Positions 11,441-23,167 of a DNA stretch of 64,000 nucleotides are shown piece after piece. A model generated the notes under the pieces. That model worked only from the letters and a program-made list of their open reading frames with translations. It searched no databases and was not told the origin of the DNA. How positions within the stretch are numbered: the stretch's first letter is position 1; every line of letters begins with the position of its first letter. Origin of the DNA: Lingula anatina (Eukaryota > Brachiopoda > Lingulata > Lingulida > Lingulidae); NCBI RefSeq assembly GCF_001039355.2, contig NW_019775715.1, positions 27,556-91,555 of the forward strand, given 5' to 3'. The translations under genes and the position numbers were made by a program.

Positions 11441-13539
11441 CAAAACATTATGAAAATCGAAACCGTTACCAGTGGTTATCCTGCTACCAGTATCTGATTG
11501 GTGTTATTAACAATATATGACACCTACCACACATGCCGAAGCTTTCCGTAATTGCCGAAGGATAGAAAATGCCTTCAAACTATAATTTTAATAGTCATGA
11601 TCAAATTAAAACTACGACCACTATCTTTCCACTCCCTTTAGGTATTGCTAACACCTGCTAGTGGTGAACAGATAGTTGTAGTTTGGAAGAAAAACGTGCT
11701 AAAGAGACTTCGGCTTGATTTAAAATTAATTTAACGCAGTGAATGGTTATTTCAACACCACTTCCATAAGTGGTACCGTAAGGATCCTTTGTCAAAGATA
11801 TCGAACGAATAGAACTTGTGTGGTGTTGCAGTTTTTGTCTCATCCTTTGGTTGCACGTGTGGGTCAATTTTTGAAATTATACGACAACTACAGCCGATAC
11901 GACAATTAACTGTGATAAAAGTAAAACCAAAAGAAAAAAAGGGCTCTGGAAAAACACACAATGCCTACCCGTTGGGAGTGGGCCCAAATTGCTGATATCT
12001 TTATTGCACATATCACCGTCATTGCAGAAGCATTCTTTTCCCTTGATGTCAACAACAGTGAAAAACTGAAATACAGGCAGCAGTTGATGTACGTCCGAAA
12101 CAGCTTTGTGACTCAGTTCCTGAAACAACGGACTCTGCGCATCATTCGACATATCCCGGCATCCTGGGGTCACCAGGAGCTCAACTGCGCAGGACCGGAA
12201 GTGAATTGTCAAGTTCACAGCTTTGTTTACCTAAAGAAAAAATGACAATTTATACAATTTGATGTTTTTTTTTCTTTTCTCTCCTAACTAATTCGGTAAG
12301 TGTCTCTTCAAATATTAGTATACCATAAATTATGCTGCAAGCACTTCTTGTAAAGAGACTGCTCTAATAAGTACTCTTAGTACATACAGTAGGCTCCTAC
12401 AGGTGGTGATCAAAACACACAGTTAAAGGTCAACTCCATGGGATTTACTCGCCAAGATGGATTTTCCCGGGAAATAAGTAATTTTCTTGTACTTACGAAA
12501 CATTTATCTATTCCACGCTGCACTTGGATTCGACCTTTAATTAAATGTAATTAATAAAGGATTATTTAGTTTAAAATGTCTGGCCAGTCATTGTAACCAG
12601 CGACCCTATTCTTAAGGTCTGATAGAATTACCAGTGTTAACATCTGGTAAGCCTACGCTCCAGAAAAAATAAAATTATCCAACGGGCTTAATCTTTCAGT
12701 AGGTGAATGTTAGGTCTTAAAAGAAGCGACGGATGGAAAAAAATAAGCATTACGGGTATTTTCAAACCCATGGAGTGAACCGTGAAAATCTGAAAATGCT
12801 TCCAAGAGAGCCGACTTCCAGTTCCTATAAGCTTTGCTTTACACAAGTCGACACAAAAGAAACATATTTACCGATTCGTATACAGTTACCATGGAAACAT
12901 GGAACTGTATGCATGCTTCGCTGCAATTTCTGGTGACATTTATAGCGGTCGGGCTGTCCATGCAGCGGGGGTCAGCTTTTAAAGCTTGGTTCATAATGGC
13001 TATGGCACTCGTCTCATTACCCTCGAGATACATACAATCTACGCATTGTAGTGCTCCTTGAAAAACACGATGATAAATTAATATTTTAAATTATTAATTG
13101 AATGACAAAATCAGTATTATGCATTATTATGCTTGTGAATAATCTAACAAATCTTACACGTGTAGGATTTAACAGTAGTGTCAGCAAAATTATTACTATC
13201 AGTAATAATGGAAACTCGTTTTTGTGACGTTAACAGCCGTTGTTTAAATAATTTGTTTTATTCACCCAAGGTACTAATGAAATCAACACGAACACAAAAG
13301 TACGTAGCCCATCTTCTAGTAGTTAGTAAGCAGTGTATCTATTGCATGAGTGAGCACAACAAACACGACTGTGTTTCAGATAATGTACTGATACACATAC
13401 ATGTACATGTACAAAAATATCAAACCTGCAACTTTTCCATAAAAGTAGTTTCGTAAAGAACCCCCGTTTTTAAACAGTACTTACCAGCATTCGGAATAAC
13501 ACCGAAAGATAAAAAACATAAGACCTGCCAGAATTCCAT
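9042..13539 (-). CDS. Receptor A1: signal peptide, LU (Ly6/uPAR-like) ectodomain, membrane helix, TIR domain
   Basis: Eight exons, downward: 13539-13485, 13056-12872, 12230-11969, 11110-10949, 10679-10653, 10236-10207, 9882-9739, 9433-9042. All have GT-AG junctions; the total is 1257 nt, 418 aa, in frame. Residues 1-18 are a signal peptide (MEFWQVLCFLSFGVIPNA). Exons 2-3 (residues 19-168) form the cysteine-rich domain: CVDC, RC, NCSEAC, SC, GC, then ECFCNDGDMCN, the CxC...CN ending of the Ly6/uPAR family. NETS, NVTR and NLTI are possible glycosylation sites. The membrane helix is about 178-199. Exons 5-6 are short linkers. The TIR domain is about 242-395: box 1 HAFISYNES, BB-loop region YKPDERTGK, second half SRFIMIVSSQYL, and RIIPIIMENF. 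I see no glutamate in a SARM1-like position, so a scaffold role is more likely than NAD cleavage. B1 is the direct paralogue. The LU-TIR fusion is the unusual feature. Confidence 0.9.
10807..10884. repeat. (AT)n(GT)n microsatellite
   Basis: About 58 bases of AT followed by GT repeats in intron 4 of receptor A1, between the membrane exon and the first linker exon. Confidence 0.95.
11395..11437. repeat. (AAT)n microsatellite
   Basis: About 14 AAT units in intron 3 of receptor A1. The following sequence does not carry the AGTCTAAA-type block of the SINE-tail family. Confidence 0.9.
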
Positions 13540-13585
13540 TGCTGATTCTTAGTTCTTACACTTAGAGTGCTGTCACTACAGCAGA

Positions 13586-14840
13586 TTACTTCTTGTACAT
13601 GTGTGCTCACGCATGCGCACATTGCATTATTGGCTTATATAAATCGAATGAGCACAGTTTAAAAAAGACTTTTCTCATTTAAACTTAATCGGGGGGTTTG
13701 CAATTGTGTAGTCAATTGAATATAAAGGCCGTGGGGCAAAGCAGGTCCGCTTTTTCGTTGGCACCAACGTAAACAAATGTCGGTACATACAATTGTTAAC
13801 GCTGTTTACGAAAGAACTAGAATGTCTGCAGGCAAAATGCATTCTCGTTTCGACAAGAGATGATTATTACTTTTTATTATGCGTGTTGCATTGGAACGTT
13901 CAGAAAATTACTATACAGTACGACCCATGGATCATGATATCTTATACGTTCACAGTGCTGAAAGTTTGATATCAGCTTTAATACTATTCACAGACAGACG
14001 GCTTTAACATGTAGGGTTGCTTTTCGGTTGAATTATTCTTCATATCACAAACGATAGCGACACTTTCCAGCATGCAAGATGTAAAACCGCATTATAAATA
14101 TGCCTGGGGACTCTAGTGAGTTATCCAAGAGATTTTTTTATGTGAGCACTAAAGATCCTGAAATAAATCTATCCATTCAGTTTAAAAAGGCTTATTTCAT
14201 TCAAATTTCTTCAGATTTCTTCCAGTACATGTGTGCTCATGCATGCGCATATTGCACTATTGGCTTATATACGAAACAAAAGAGCACGGTTTAAAAAAGA
14301 CTTTTTTCATTCAAACTGAAGCGGGAGGTCTGGAGTTGTGCAATCATTGGAATAAAAAGACCATTAGGCAAAGCTGGGGCGCTTTCACGTTAGAACATAT
14401 GTAAACATGTACCGGTTGGTGCAATTGTTAACAGTGTTTACCCAGGACGCAGTCGAAATGTGTTTTCTTTTCGACAAAAGTTGATTTGTTACTTTCCATC
14501 GTGCGGGTTGTATTGAAATTCAGATCACAATTACAGTATGACCCATAGGCCATATTAGATTTTTGACGTTCAAAGCGCTGAAGATTTAATATCAGTTTTA
14601 ATTCCATTCGCAGACAGACGGAAAACAGTACGGTTTGCTTTTCGGTTGAATTATATATATATATATATATATTGAATTATATATATATATATTTTTTTTT
14701 TTTCATCAAAACCGACAATTTCCAGTGTGCACTTTTGAAATTCAGAACCACATTATAAATATGCCTGGAGACTCTCGCGGATTATCCAAGAAATATATTA
14801 TGTAAGATCCAGATCCTGATCCTGGATGTCACATGTAAGA
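13586..14840. repeat. Two tandem copies of a roughly 630-bp promoter-side repeat
   Basis: Sequence upstream of the A1 start is duplicated at an offset of 630. GTACATGTGTGCTCA..GCATGCGCA, then ATTGGCTTATATA, then CAGACAGACGG, then CATTATAAATATGCCTGG all appear in both copies (13595 and 14224 onward). The same repeat pair stands upstream of B1 from about 29495. Each copy carries the GCATGCGCA palindrome, so the start-proximal site has a second site 630 bp further away. Confidence 0.75.
13611..13619. promoter_or_regulatory. NRF-1-like GCATGCGCA element upstream of A1
   Basis: GCATGCGCA lies 72 bases upstream of the A1 start codon; the repeat copy is at 14241-14249. It matches the core of the known NRF-1 consensus (TGCGCATGCGCA). 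The same word precedes B1 and all three LG genes. A TATA-like TTATATA lies further out at about 13634, on the wrong side for a classical TATA box of A1. Confidence 0.5.
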
Positions 14841-14849
14841 TCCTGAGAT

Positions 14850-15417
14850 GAATCTATCCATTCGTCTACTCGTTTATCTAATCTAATTGGTGGATCCCAG
14901 ATTTTATCTATTGGTATTCAACAAAACATTTATTTAATCATGACCGTGTTTTTTATCACTTAAAATGGTACATCCATTGTTTCATCCAAATCAATTCAGC
15001 TTTAAGCTAATTCAACAACACAACAAAACGCCATGAGACGGAAAAGAGACAATTAAAACATTTACATTTGATAAGGTAAGACCAGCTTCATGTACATACA
15101 GGATTGCTACTGAAGCTTTTTTGTAAGACACTGACTGTTGGAATGCAAATAACTTGAGTAAGCTGTCGTGTGAAAAACAATTGTAACAACGGACTTATAT
15201 TATACACAGAATGCTTGTGCCATTCTCACACAAACACACACACACAAACTGAAATAGTCGGAGAATTAACGAACGTGGTTATTTCCATTCACGATACACA
15301 GTATATACAATGTATTCTCTTGTCTAGATGCTATAGGGTGTAAATGTGATGTAATAGAATGGTTAGAAAGGGGTGGGTCACACTCTTAGGCAGTAATGAC
15401 CATGTACAGTGTATAAC

Positions 15418-15465
<48 letters not shown>

Positions 15466-15488
15466 TATAATTGAAACCGATTGCCGTC
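14850..15488. other. Spacer downstream of LG1
   Basis: No gene was recognised. A conserved block (CCATGAGACGG.AAAGAGACAATTAA) at about 15031 recurs at 32555 and 36988 downstream of LG2 and LG3, marking the 3' side of the LG duplication unit. An (AT)n run occupies 15421-15463. Confidence 0.6.
15421..15463. repeat. (AT)n microsatellite
   Basis: AT dinucleotide run just downstream of the LG1 stop codon (minus strand gene). Confidence 0.95.
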
Positions 15489-17935
15489 TTAATACAAACA
15501 CCATAACATGCAGTACGTGGCAGCCATTAGGGTGGTTAGCAACAGTTCCAGATTGAACACGCCGCGGCTGCTTGAAGTTTGAGGCTTGTGTGTAGCAGTA
15601 ACGGCACTTGAACCGGCATCTTTAATTAGCGTGGTAGACCTCGAAGAATGAGTTGTCGTGGAATGTGTGGGTTTTCTGGACTTAGCTGTGGCTGGTGAGC
15701 TTTCATAGTGCTCAGGCTTATTAGTAGAATGGGGCGTGGTCGTCTTGGTAGACACATGGTTGTCAGGTGTCACTTTTGTTGGTGTGATACTAAAGGGCGT
15801 GGTTTTTGTGGGCGTGGTCGTGGTCGTAGATGCACCAGAAACTGTTGTCATTGGTCTGGTACATCCATCCTGGTTACATGTGCAGACCTCGGCTGATGTG
15901 GTATGACTCTGCAGGCCGAAGTCAGTTAAGGAATCTAATGTAAACAACCCAGTCATGGCTGCGTCACTGTCTGTCAGTCTTGAACATCCGTCAGCTGATT
16001 TACTAGCAGAGCATAACCGCTCCGTTAGCTTCATAGTGACGGTCACCAATGTCTTAGTTAAAAAAGAGAATAAAGCATAAGTAATAATCCACATGAGAAC
16101 AAACAAGAGTCAGTTATTTTTGTTTGCATTCTGTAGGAGAATAAAAAATAATCAATATGGACTTTGATCGGTGACAGTACAGTTTTTCCTTTACATTACT
16201 GTATGCCATTTTATGTACTTCTGAATGTTTTTGTTATTGTACCTGTCAACATTTTCAAAAATACTATACTACAAGTGTTTCATGCAACGGAATACAAAGC
16301 TAAACATATATTTTTCTTAAAATGCTTTAAATTTTTCGTTTGTTCGTTAGTTTTTTATTTAGTTTTTATTTTTTCTTACCACAGACATCGTCACATCGCC
16401 CACAGAGCTCAGACAGGACCCGCGGCAGCTGACAGTCTTTGTCTGGGATGGACTCGACACACACTTTTGGTCCGTTTCCCCCAGAAACCAGTTACCAAGA
16501 AGTCCTAGGAATAATTGTACCATGAAGTCACTGGAGGTATATTCCATGTGCTCACATTTGGGGCATTGCACTGCTGGAACTGTAAGGATATGCATATATA
16601 ATGGATTAATACCAGTAAATAAATAAATGAAATAATCAAACGGATATAACTCTTCGTAAAGATCTATGTTTCACAATAAAAACATTGTGAACAACTCACA
16701 GAAATATAGTATATTCTGTTTTACCACAAAAACGGCAGTCATAGCTATTATTCTGATATCCGAGCTTGTCTTTGACCACTATTGATGGCTATACTCTGTT
16801 ATAATCTATTAAGAAATACGTGAACGAAATGATGTAAAAAAAACACAAACATTACTCCGTAAACATTACTTTAAAGTTATACTAACGGGAGAGACCTAAA
16901 ATAGTATGATACAAATTCCTAAAAAATTAAGATAGTGTTAAGAAAAAAAATAATAATCCCTACCTTGTGGTAATGTCGCAAGACTCGTGGTATCGACATT
17001 ACATCGGTCTGAGTTACACACACACAGGCGTCCCTCCATGGCGGTCACAGTGGATACACTGTTCGGGAGGATGTTCTGAATGTCCTCCAGATTAGCCAAG
17101 GTCAGATTCATACACCCTTCCTCGACACTGGTCGTTGCTAAGCAACCGCGAACCCAGTCACGTGAGTTAACAGTGGAGTCGCTGTCCTGGAGAGATACAT
17201 ATTTTTTTTTTTTTAATTTTTCATTTATTATTACTTTATTATTTTTTTTTCTGAAATGACCATTATCTATTATTATTTTGAATAATTGGAAATACATGTA
17301 CAGCACAACTCCTAGCTGCGGAGAAGAGAGAGAGGGAGAGAGCGAAACCAAAACAGATTGAACCCACCTCGTCGGCTCTACCCCAGAAACCCACTCTACC
17401 ACACCAGATACTTACCGTCTTTGTTAAAGACTGGGTGACCCTCAGATAGTAACAGGACCCACTGCACTCTCCAAAGCTTGTCGCCGCAGAGGGGTTGTCT
17501 TCACATCGCCGGTCGTAATTCCGGTAAAGGTTTTGTGAAATGGAGTCCAAGTTGTAACCAGGTGACTGGCAGAGAAGACACTGAATGGCTGTTCCTAGTT
17601 TCAAAAATTAATAAAGTTAAACTCCTAACAAGTCCCTTGCTCTCACGGTTCGCCATCAAGTTTAATTTTGAAAAAGGGGGATTAAATAAATCCAACACTT
17701 CTCCATGCACTCTTCAAATGTAAATACAACTTGGTTTTGCAAAACATTCATGGAACAGTCGCACCTCTCTCTCCTCCCTCATCTTCCTATCATTTATATA
17801 CTATTTATAGACAAATCTATTAGGCCCTACATACGGTATGTACTCCCTGTACCAGTAGCATGAATGTGCATAAATACACGTACCTGACTGAACAAAACAC
17901 AGGAGGACAACCAAGCTTTGACCAATAGAAGCCAT
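15489..17935 (-). CDS. LG1: two-LU-domain, Ser/Thr-stalked, GPI-anchored surface protein
   Basis: Five exons, downward: 17935-17884, 17594-17416, 17186-16964, 16573-16380, 16052-15489. GT-AG throughout; 1212 nt, 403 aa, in frame. Exon 1 is a signal peptide (MASIGQSLVVLLCFVQS). Exons 2-3 make LU domain 1: CLLC, RCEDN, ECSGSC, GCLA, GC, then LCVCNSDRCN. Exons 4-5 start LU domain 2: CPKC, KC, SCRGSC, LCSASKSADGC, then VCTCNQDGCT, where Thr replaces the usual Asn after the last Cys. A Thr/Ser/Pro stalk follows, rich in TTTTPTK-like words, then a C-terminal hydrophobic tail (ELLLTTLMAATYCMLW) with no cytoplasmic extension, as expected of a GPI attachment signal. It belongs to the uPAR-like branch of the family. 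Linkage to LU-TIR receptors suggests a partner role, which is inference. Confidence 0.88.
16632..16815. mobile_element. Truncated MITE copy (same family as 57450-57800)
   Basis: The run ATAACTCTTCGTA...TTTCACAATAAAAACATTGTGAACAACTCACAGAAATATA...TCTGATATC..GAGCTTG...ATTGATGGCTATACTCTGTTATAATCT matches, in the opposite orientation, the inner part of the TTAA-flanked element in the sulfotransferase intron at 57450-57800. It sits in intron 3 of LG1 and is absent from LG2 and LG3. One end is eroded. Confidence 0.65.
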
Positions 17936-18030
17936 GTTGAGACGTCTGCTCTTTCTGCAGTTAGTCGATCAACATAGAATAATAGACCCTGTGTTAACTT
18001 ATTTGTCTCGTTTTTGAAAACAGGAAAAAC

Positions 18031-18039
18031 GCATGCGCA
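18031..18039. promoter_or_regulatory. NRF-1-like GCATGCGCA element upstream of LG1
   Basis: It lies about 96 bases before the LG1 start, within a block (TCTCGTTTTTGAAAACAG...AAACGCATGCGCATTTT) that is nearly identical before LG2 and LG3. Conservation in all three paralogues, beside less conserved flanks, supports a regulatory role. Confidence 0.55.
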
Positions 18040-18044
18040 TTTTT

Positions 18045-19334
18045 ATCACTTCCAAGAAGTGCAATAACAGTACCCTTAATGCAGTGCCTCATTCAAGACG
18101 GGGTTTTCAAAAGAAGAATTGTTGACCAATTTGTTCATTACAGTGACAAAATCGTTTTTATTTATCTCAATTAAAACGCCTGCAGTGCGATCTCTGTGAT
18201 AAAGCGTGTAGCCTACTGATGCACTTATTACAACCGCTTTTTAATCACTTTAAACATAAGACTAGATTTTTATACAACGATACAGTTTAGAACCGCCGAT
18301 TCAAAAATTACACGGCAAAGCGGGTAAATCCAGAATATAATACAAATTTATTGAGCATTACAAGCTCTCTAAACTACAGTTTTACATGTACATAAGTTCG
18401 CACATAAGCTTAAATAAGTATAACTTCTTTAGATCATTATAACACCAACATACATATAAGCTAACTACGTGAGACATATACATGTAGCTCACAATAGTTA
18501 GGCACAATCTTATAATACTGGATATAGTATTATTTGCAATATGCATTTGTTACTTTGGCCCTATAAACTTGGTCACTGCTGATGCACTTGCATGACACGA
18601 GAATTTGTATTATTTTGCTATCATCACCAGTGCCTGATATATCAGAGAATCCTGACAGGGAATATATACACCACCCAGCAAACGATGATAATAATAATGC
18701 ACTGAGACATTATAATAACACAAAGAACTTAGGCCTACTAGAGAGCTTTCGCCTTCTTACAAAGACAGAACAGAAGAGAAGAGGGCAATTTATTTTGAGC
18801 ATTAGCCTTTATATACCGGTACAAGTTTGGCTAGTACACGTTCGCCAATCAAGTAAATTATACAATGAACAGTTTTACCTATAAGAGAGCAGTGTAGATT
18901 ACGCAACGTTACAGGAAGAGTTTCCAACTTGCACACCGGACTGTACTTTACTTACAATCTCAACTAGCACAGTACAGGTACTGTACCTATGATAGTCACA
19001 CTTAGAAATCTTTTCATTCAAAACAAGCAGGGGGCAGAGGTGAAGCTGGGAAACAGACGGGGGGGGGGGGGAGGTCGAACCAGCAGTTTATGCTTGATCG
19101 GAGTTTGTGCTTGATCGGGCGTATTAAGGGACGTTCTGACTTCTTTTTACAATGTCATAAAGATGTTAGAAAGACTGCTATTTTACTGTTGATTCTGGAT
19201 TGAAAGGCCATTGACAAATTTCAAGTAAAATCCACAAATGAGTAAATGTATAAAAGTATTTTCATAATTTGATACCGATGTATGAAGGTTAAACTGTAAA
19301 AAAGAATAGTAATAAATTCTCTCACAACGAATTT
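18045..19334. other. Spacer between LG1 and unit B
   Basis: No gene was supported. The first 300 bases align with the upstream flanks of LG2 and LG3 (TTCAAGACGGGGTTTTCAAAAGAA; TTTAGAACCG). Holds a G run at about 19060-19071. Confidence 0.6.
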
Positions 19335-19671
19335 GATTTCACCATTATATTACATTAGATTTTATTGAAAAAAAAGAATACAAACACTACACTGGGATAA
19401 ATGCAGGAAGCAAATCTCTTTTTTATTTATTATTATTATTTGAAATTCTTAATTTGCTTTGATAAATAATTTCACTTAATTCACACAAAATATTTCTTTA
19501 TATGGGGATAAGGAAAGAAGATCGCTGAAAATGAATATGTAATACATGAACTGCATCATTCTAACAAATGAATGTTTAAATCAGTAATCTGAAGCCTAAT
19601 CTCAAGGCTCCCCTTCGATGAATTGGGACTAACGATATACTGTATGAACCATGTCGCACAATCTTTCAACT

Positions 19672-19674
19672 CTT

Positions 19675-19708
<34 letters not shown>

Positions 19709-20162
19709 ATTTATTTTGAGTCTAAACTCCATATTAATATGTTCGTTAGACTTTACAAATATGTACATACAAATAACAAGTATACAACTGGTCAAAACAC
19801 GCTGTGTACACAATCTCGCCTCCCTGGGGAGGATACAGCCCCGCTGCCGTATGAGGCGCTGAGTGGTATCAAACTTACAATATCGTTCTCTGCCTGACCA
19901 AGACCCTGCTTCAACCCAAAAGTGTTGAGTGCCAAGCGGGGAGACAGCAGGTACCGTTTATAAAGGACAGGTATGTCCCCGAAACGCCATATCTTTATGA
20001 TATTTTTAAATGTAAATTGTCTTGAACATCTGAAGTGAAAGAAGAAGTTGTGATGATTTACTACATGTTTACTCATTAGCAACGATGTAGAAAGGTTTTG
20101 AACCCACGTCCTCTCGCTCCGGAGGCGGACACTCTAACCACAAGGCCATCCGGTCGGTTTTA
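19672..20162 (-). mobile_element. tRNA-headed SINE with conserved central block and trinucleotide tail
   Basis: On the minus strand a tRNA-like head runs from about 20160. It has an A-box-like TGGCCTTGTGGTTAGAG, TCCGCCTCCGGAGCGAGAGG, and a B-box-like GGGTTCAAAACC. A body with GCTGTCTCCCCGCTTGGCAC follows, then an AGTCTAAA/GTTAGACTTTAC block, and it ends in an (ATT)n tail (plus strand AAT run 19677-19706). Unit A has no equivalent between about 2575 and 2600, so the insertion is specific to unit B. Confidence 0.7.
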
Positions 20163-20386
20163 ATACGGTATAAGAATTTCTAGTGACTCTGAAGTCTTTG
20201 GGTTCACAGGGTCTAATTTGTTTCACGAGTTTGTGAAACGCACATTGTCTTTAACATTCTGGCTCTGCGCTTTCATCAACGTTACAAGTCTGATGGGCAT
20301 TGTTTTTAATTTGCGTTTAGAAGGCCCTCTCTGTCCTCAAACCTGTGGCGCCTTACCTCGCGATTTTCCCTTTTCAGGCACACACA

Positions 20387-21535
20387 TCATTTTGTTAAGA
20401 ATACCTTATTAGGCATACACAGCCTAAGTTTTTCCCGGAATTTTTCTTGTGCTATTTTATTTTTTTCTTTGTTTTCTTCTGCGGGCCACTTGAGTATTAT
20501 AGTAGGCTTACAAAACGTACCGTCCATTAAGTCGAGGATCAATTTATTTGTTTCATCCCTTTCAAGTTCATCTCGCCGAATCTCCTGGAGGATGATTGCA
20601 ATAATTTTCAACTTTCCAGCGTTCACCTGGGCTTGTGCAACTGCCAAAATGTCTTTGCGTTTCGGTGTAAAATACTTCTCGGAGACGAGCATGATGAACC
20701 GTCGAGTTTGCATTATTTTCTTATGTAAATTGTCTTCAGGTACTGAAGCGAGAATAGACGTTATAATGATTAAGTGCGAGTTAACTCATTAATACCGATG
20801 TAGGGCAGGGGTCAGATATCTATGCATTTTATCATGTTATAAGTAGGACTCCATAAAATCAGAATATATTTTGTTTAACTCTGAATGAATACACTCACGG
20901 ATTCTTGTGTTTAGTGATATGTGTAGATATAATATTGTGTGAACAAACATACGTAATTATACGAAATAATGGGAAACATTTGTGTTATGTCGGGAGTATT
21001 TAAAGAAGAAAAAATGAAGTACACAAGCAAATTACCTTCTGATCAAAATGAACGGTTATTATTATTATTATAATCAAATCATCTTTATCAACCGGAGATT
21101 TAACAATAATTATGTATTATATCCACTTACTCCCGAAGACGTCTTCCTGCCGTACTATTTTGTAATCACTTCGATCTTTTAGGTCTTGAAGCTCCTTTAA
21201 GCACTCATTTATCTTTTCCTTTTCATGCGCATTCCTTATTTCTTCTTCTGGTTCTTCTTCATCACCATTTCCTATATCTTCTTCTTGTTGCTCTTCATCA
21301 TCTTTGTGATCATAATAGGAAACAATCGCGTCATACCTATTTGAACCTGTAAAGAGCAGACAACCTTACACCCCTTTGCGTGATGCACTTAGTGCAACCC
21401 ACACCCCCATAGTCAGTCATAGTTACTGCCTGCGACTGTAAGTAGTTCATTCACACAGAAGACATTACAGAAGTATGGTGCAGAAGAGGACCAAAAATTG
21501 TTGTGAGTTCAATGTTTTGATTATATATTTGGAGG

Positions 21536-21607
<72 letters not shown>

Positions 21608-22735
21608 AGCAATGTCCAGCCTATTTATATGTAAAGAGAAAAAAGCCTTTATTTTTCATAAATTACAGATTTAATAAGTTTACTAAATAAAACATTAAAT
21701 TAATAAAAATAACTGAATAATGAGGGTTAATAAGATAATATATAACTTAATACTAAATGAAAGATGAAAAGAAAAACAATTTTACTTGTAATAGAAAGCA
21801 ATGTCCAGCCCACGAGAAGTAAAGAGAGAAAGCGAGGAAAACAGACAAAGGATATTAGCGGTTCAAGACTTTAAACCTATGAAAAGCAAGATGTATAAAG
21901 ACAGAAAAAAGGAATAGGAAAGAAAGCAGGGATCATAGATCAAGGTATATATTATGATACTTACAGGTGTGACAAATAAAATATAGTTGTATACATCTGA
22001 GTATATTTTATTTGTCACACCTGTAAGTATCATAATGTATGCCTTAATTTGACAATTTTTTTCATAAATAAACGTTCTTATTTCCTGAATGTATATAATT
22101 TAAAGGTTTCCTACTTTAAGTGAAAGTGAAACAAACAAGTACTTCGATTTTTAACTTTAACAACATAAACTATACCAACCAAAATAAATGCGTGAATAGT
22201 CAAAGTAATACATTTTGTATAGACGAACATCACATGTCACTATTGCAAATTTGGAGTAAAGAGGCAAATTGCGATAAAATAATATAACAAACAGCGTTGC
22301 CTATTGGTGAAAAACATGTAGTTCCACTTCAGAACATAGAGGTTGTTATGATGCTTCAGACACCACACTCGAAGACCGGTTGCAATCAGGATAACCAGCG
22401 TCAAGGTTATAACAGGTGCTATGATGACCCATGGGATGTAAAATTTCACAATAGCTGCAATGGTAAAGATAAAGCATAACGTAACATGTGCTTTATCCAA
22501 TGACTAAAAAAAAACAAATAATAGAACCGATCCATCAATTGTAATACGAATAGATTGTTATAACATATAATTCCACATTTGAATATTGGAACCATGCGAC
22601 ATTGAATCTGTTTTGCCGAGCACTTAAAATACATGTATATTTGCTAGAACAATTGCATTTGCATTCAGCGTTTTGGCATTTAGTATACATAAGTAGATCA
22701 CTTTGTTTATTTCTCTTATCAGTGAATTGCAGGTG

Positions 22736-22787
<52 letters not shown>

Positions 22788-23099
22788 CGTGTGTGTGTGT
22801 TTGAGTGTGTGTGTGTCACTACCTACCAGTTGGCAACGGGTTAACATTCTTCACTTCAGCATTACACCGGTCTTCATCACTACAGTAGCATTCAACACCT
22901 TGAAAATCTTCAAACTTTCCCGTTCTGAAGTAACTAAAAAACCTCTCGAATCCTATCATTCTCAAATCCGTCGAGCCTTTTCGCGCGTGATCCCCAGTCA
23001 TGTACCGACATCCGTCTCCCTCGGGACGCTTTGCAGCACAGAACCGTAAGCTATAGGCTACCGTGTGGCTCTGTAAACATTCAAATGACACATTTAACA

Positions 23100-23167
<68 letters not shown>

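Larger units (their letters stand above)
2200..19334. repeat. Segmental duplication unit A (receptors A2 and A1 plus LG1)
   Basis: The order TIR receptor, TIR receptor, GPI-anchored LU protein, all on the minus strand, is repeated in unit B from about 19335. Intron and spacer sequence also aligns, for example 2220-2520 with 19350-19600 and 6330-6650 with 24700-25040. Unit A alone carries the LINE fragment between its receptors. Unit B alone carries a SINE at about 19672-20162 and a 1.78-kb insertion at 30551-32328. The boundaries are read by eye. Confidence 0.75.

Noticed and set aside
13178-13456. 92-codon open frame in intron 1 of A1
   Set aside because: Lies wholly within an intron on the opposite strand and has no motif or paralogue in B1.
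21475-21690. Open frame across the (TA)n run in B2
   Set aside because: It translates mainly to alternating Tyr and Ile from a microsatellite.
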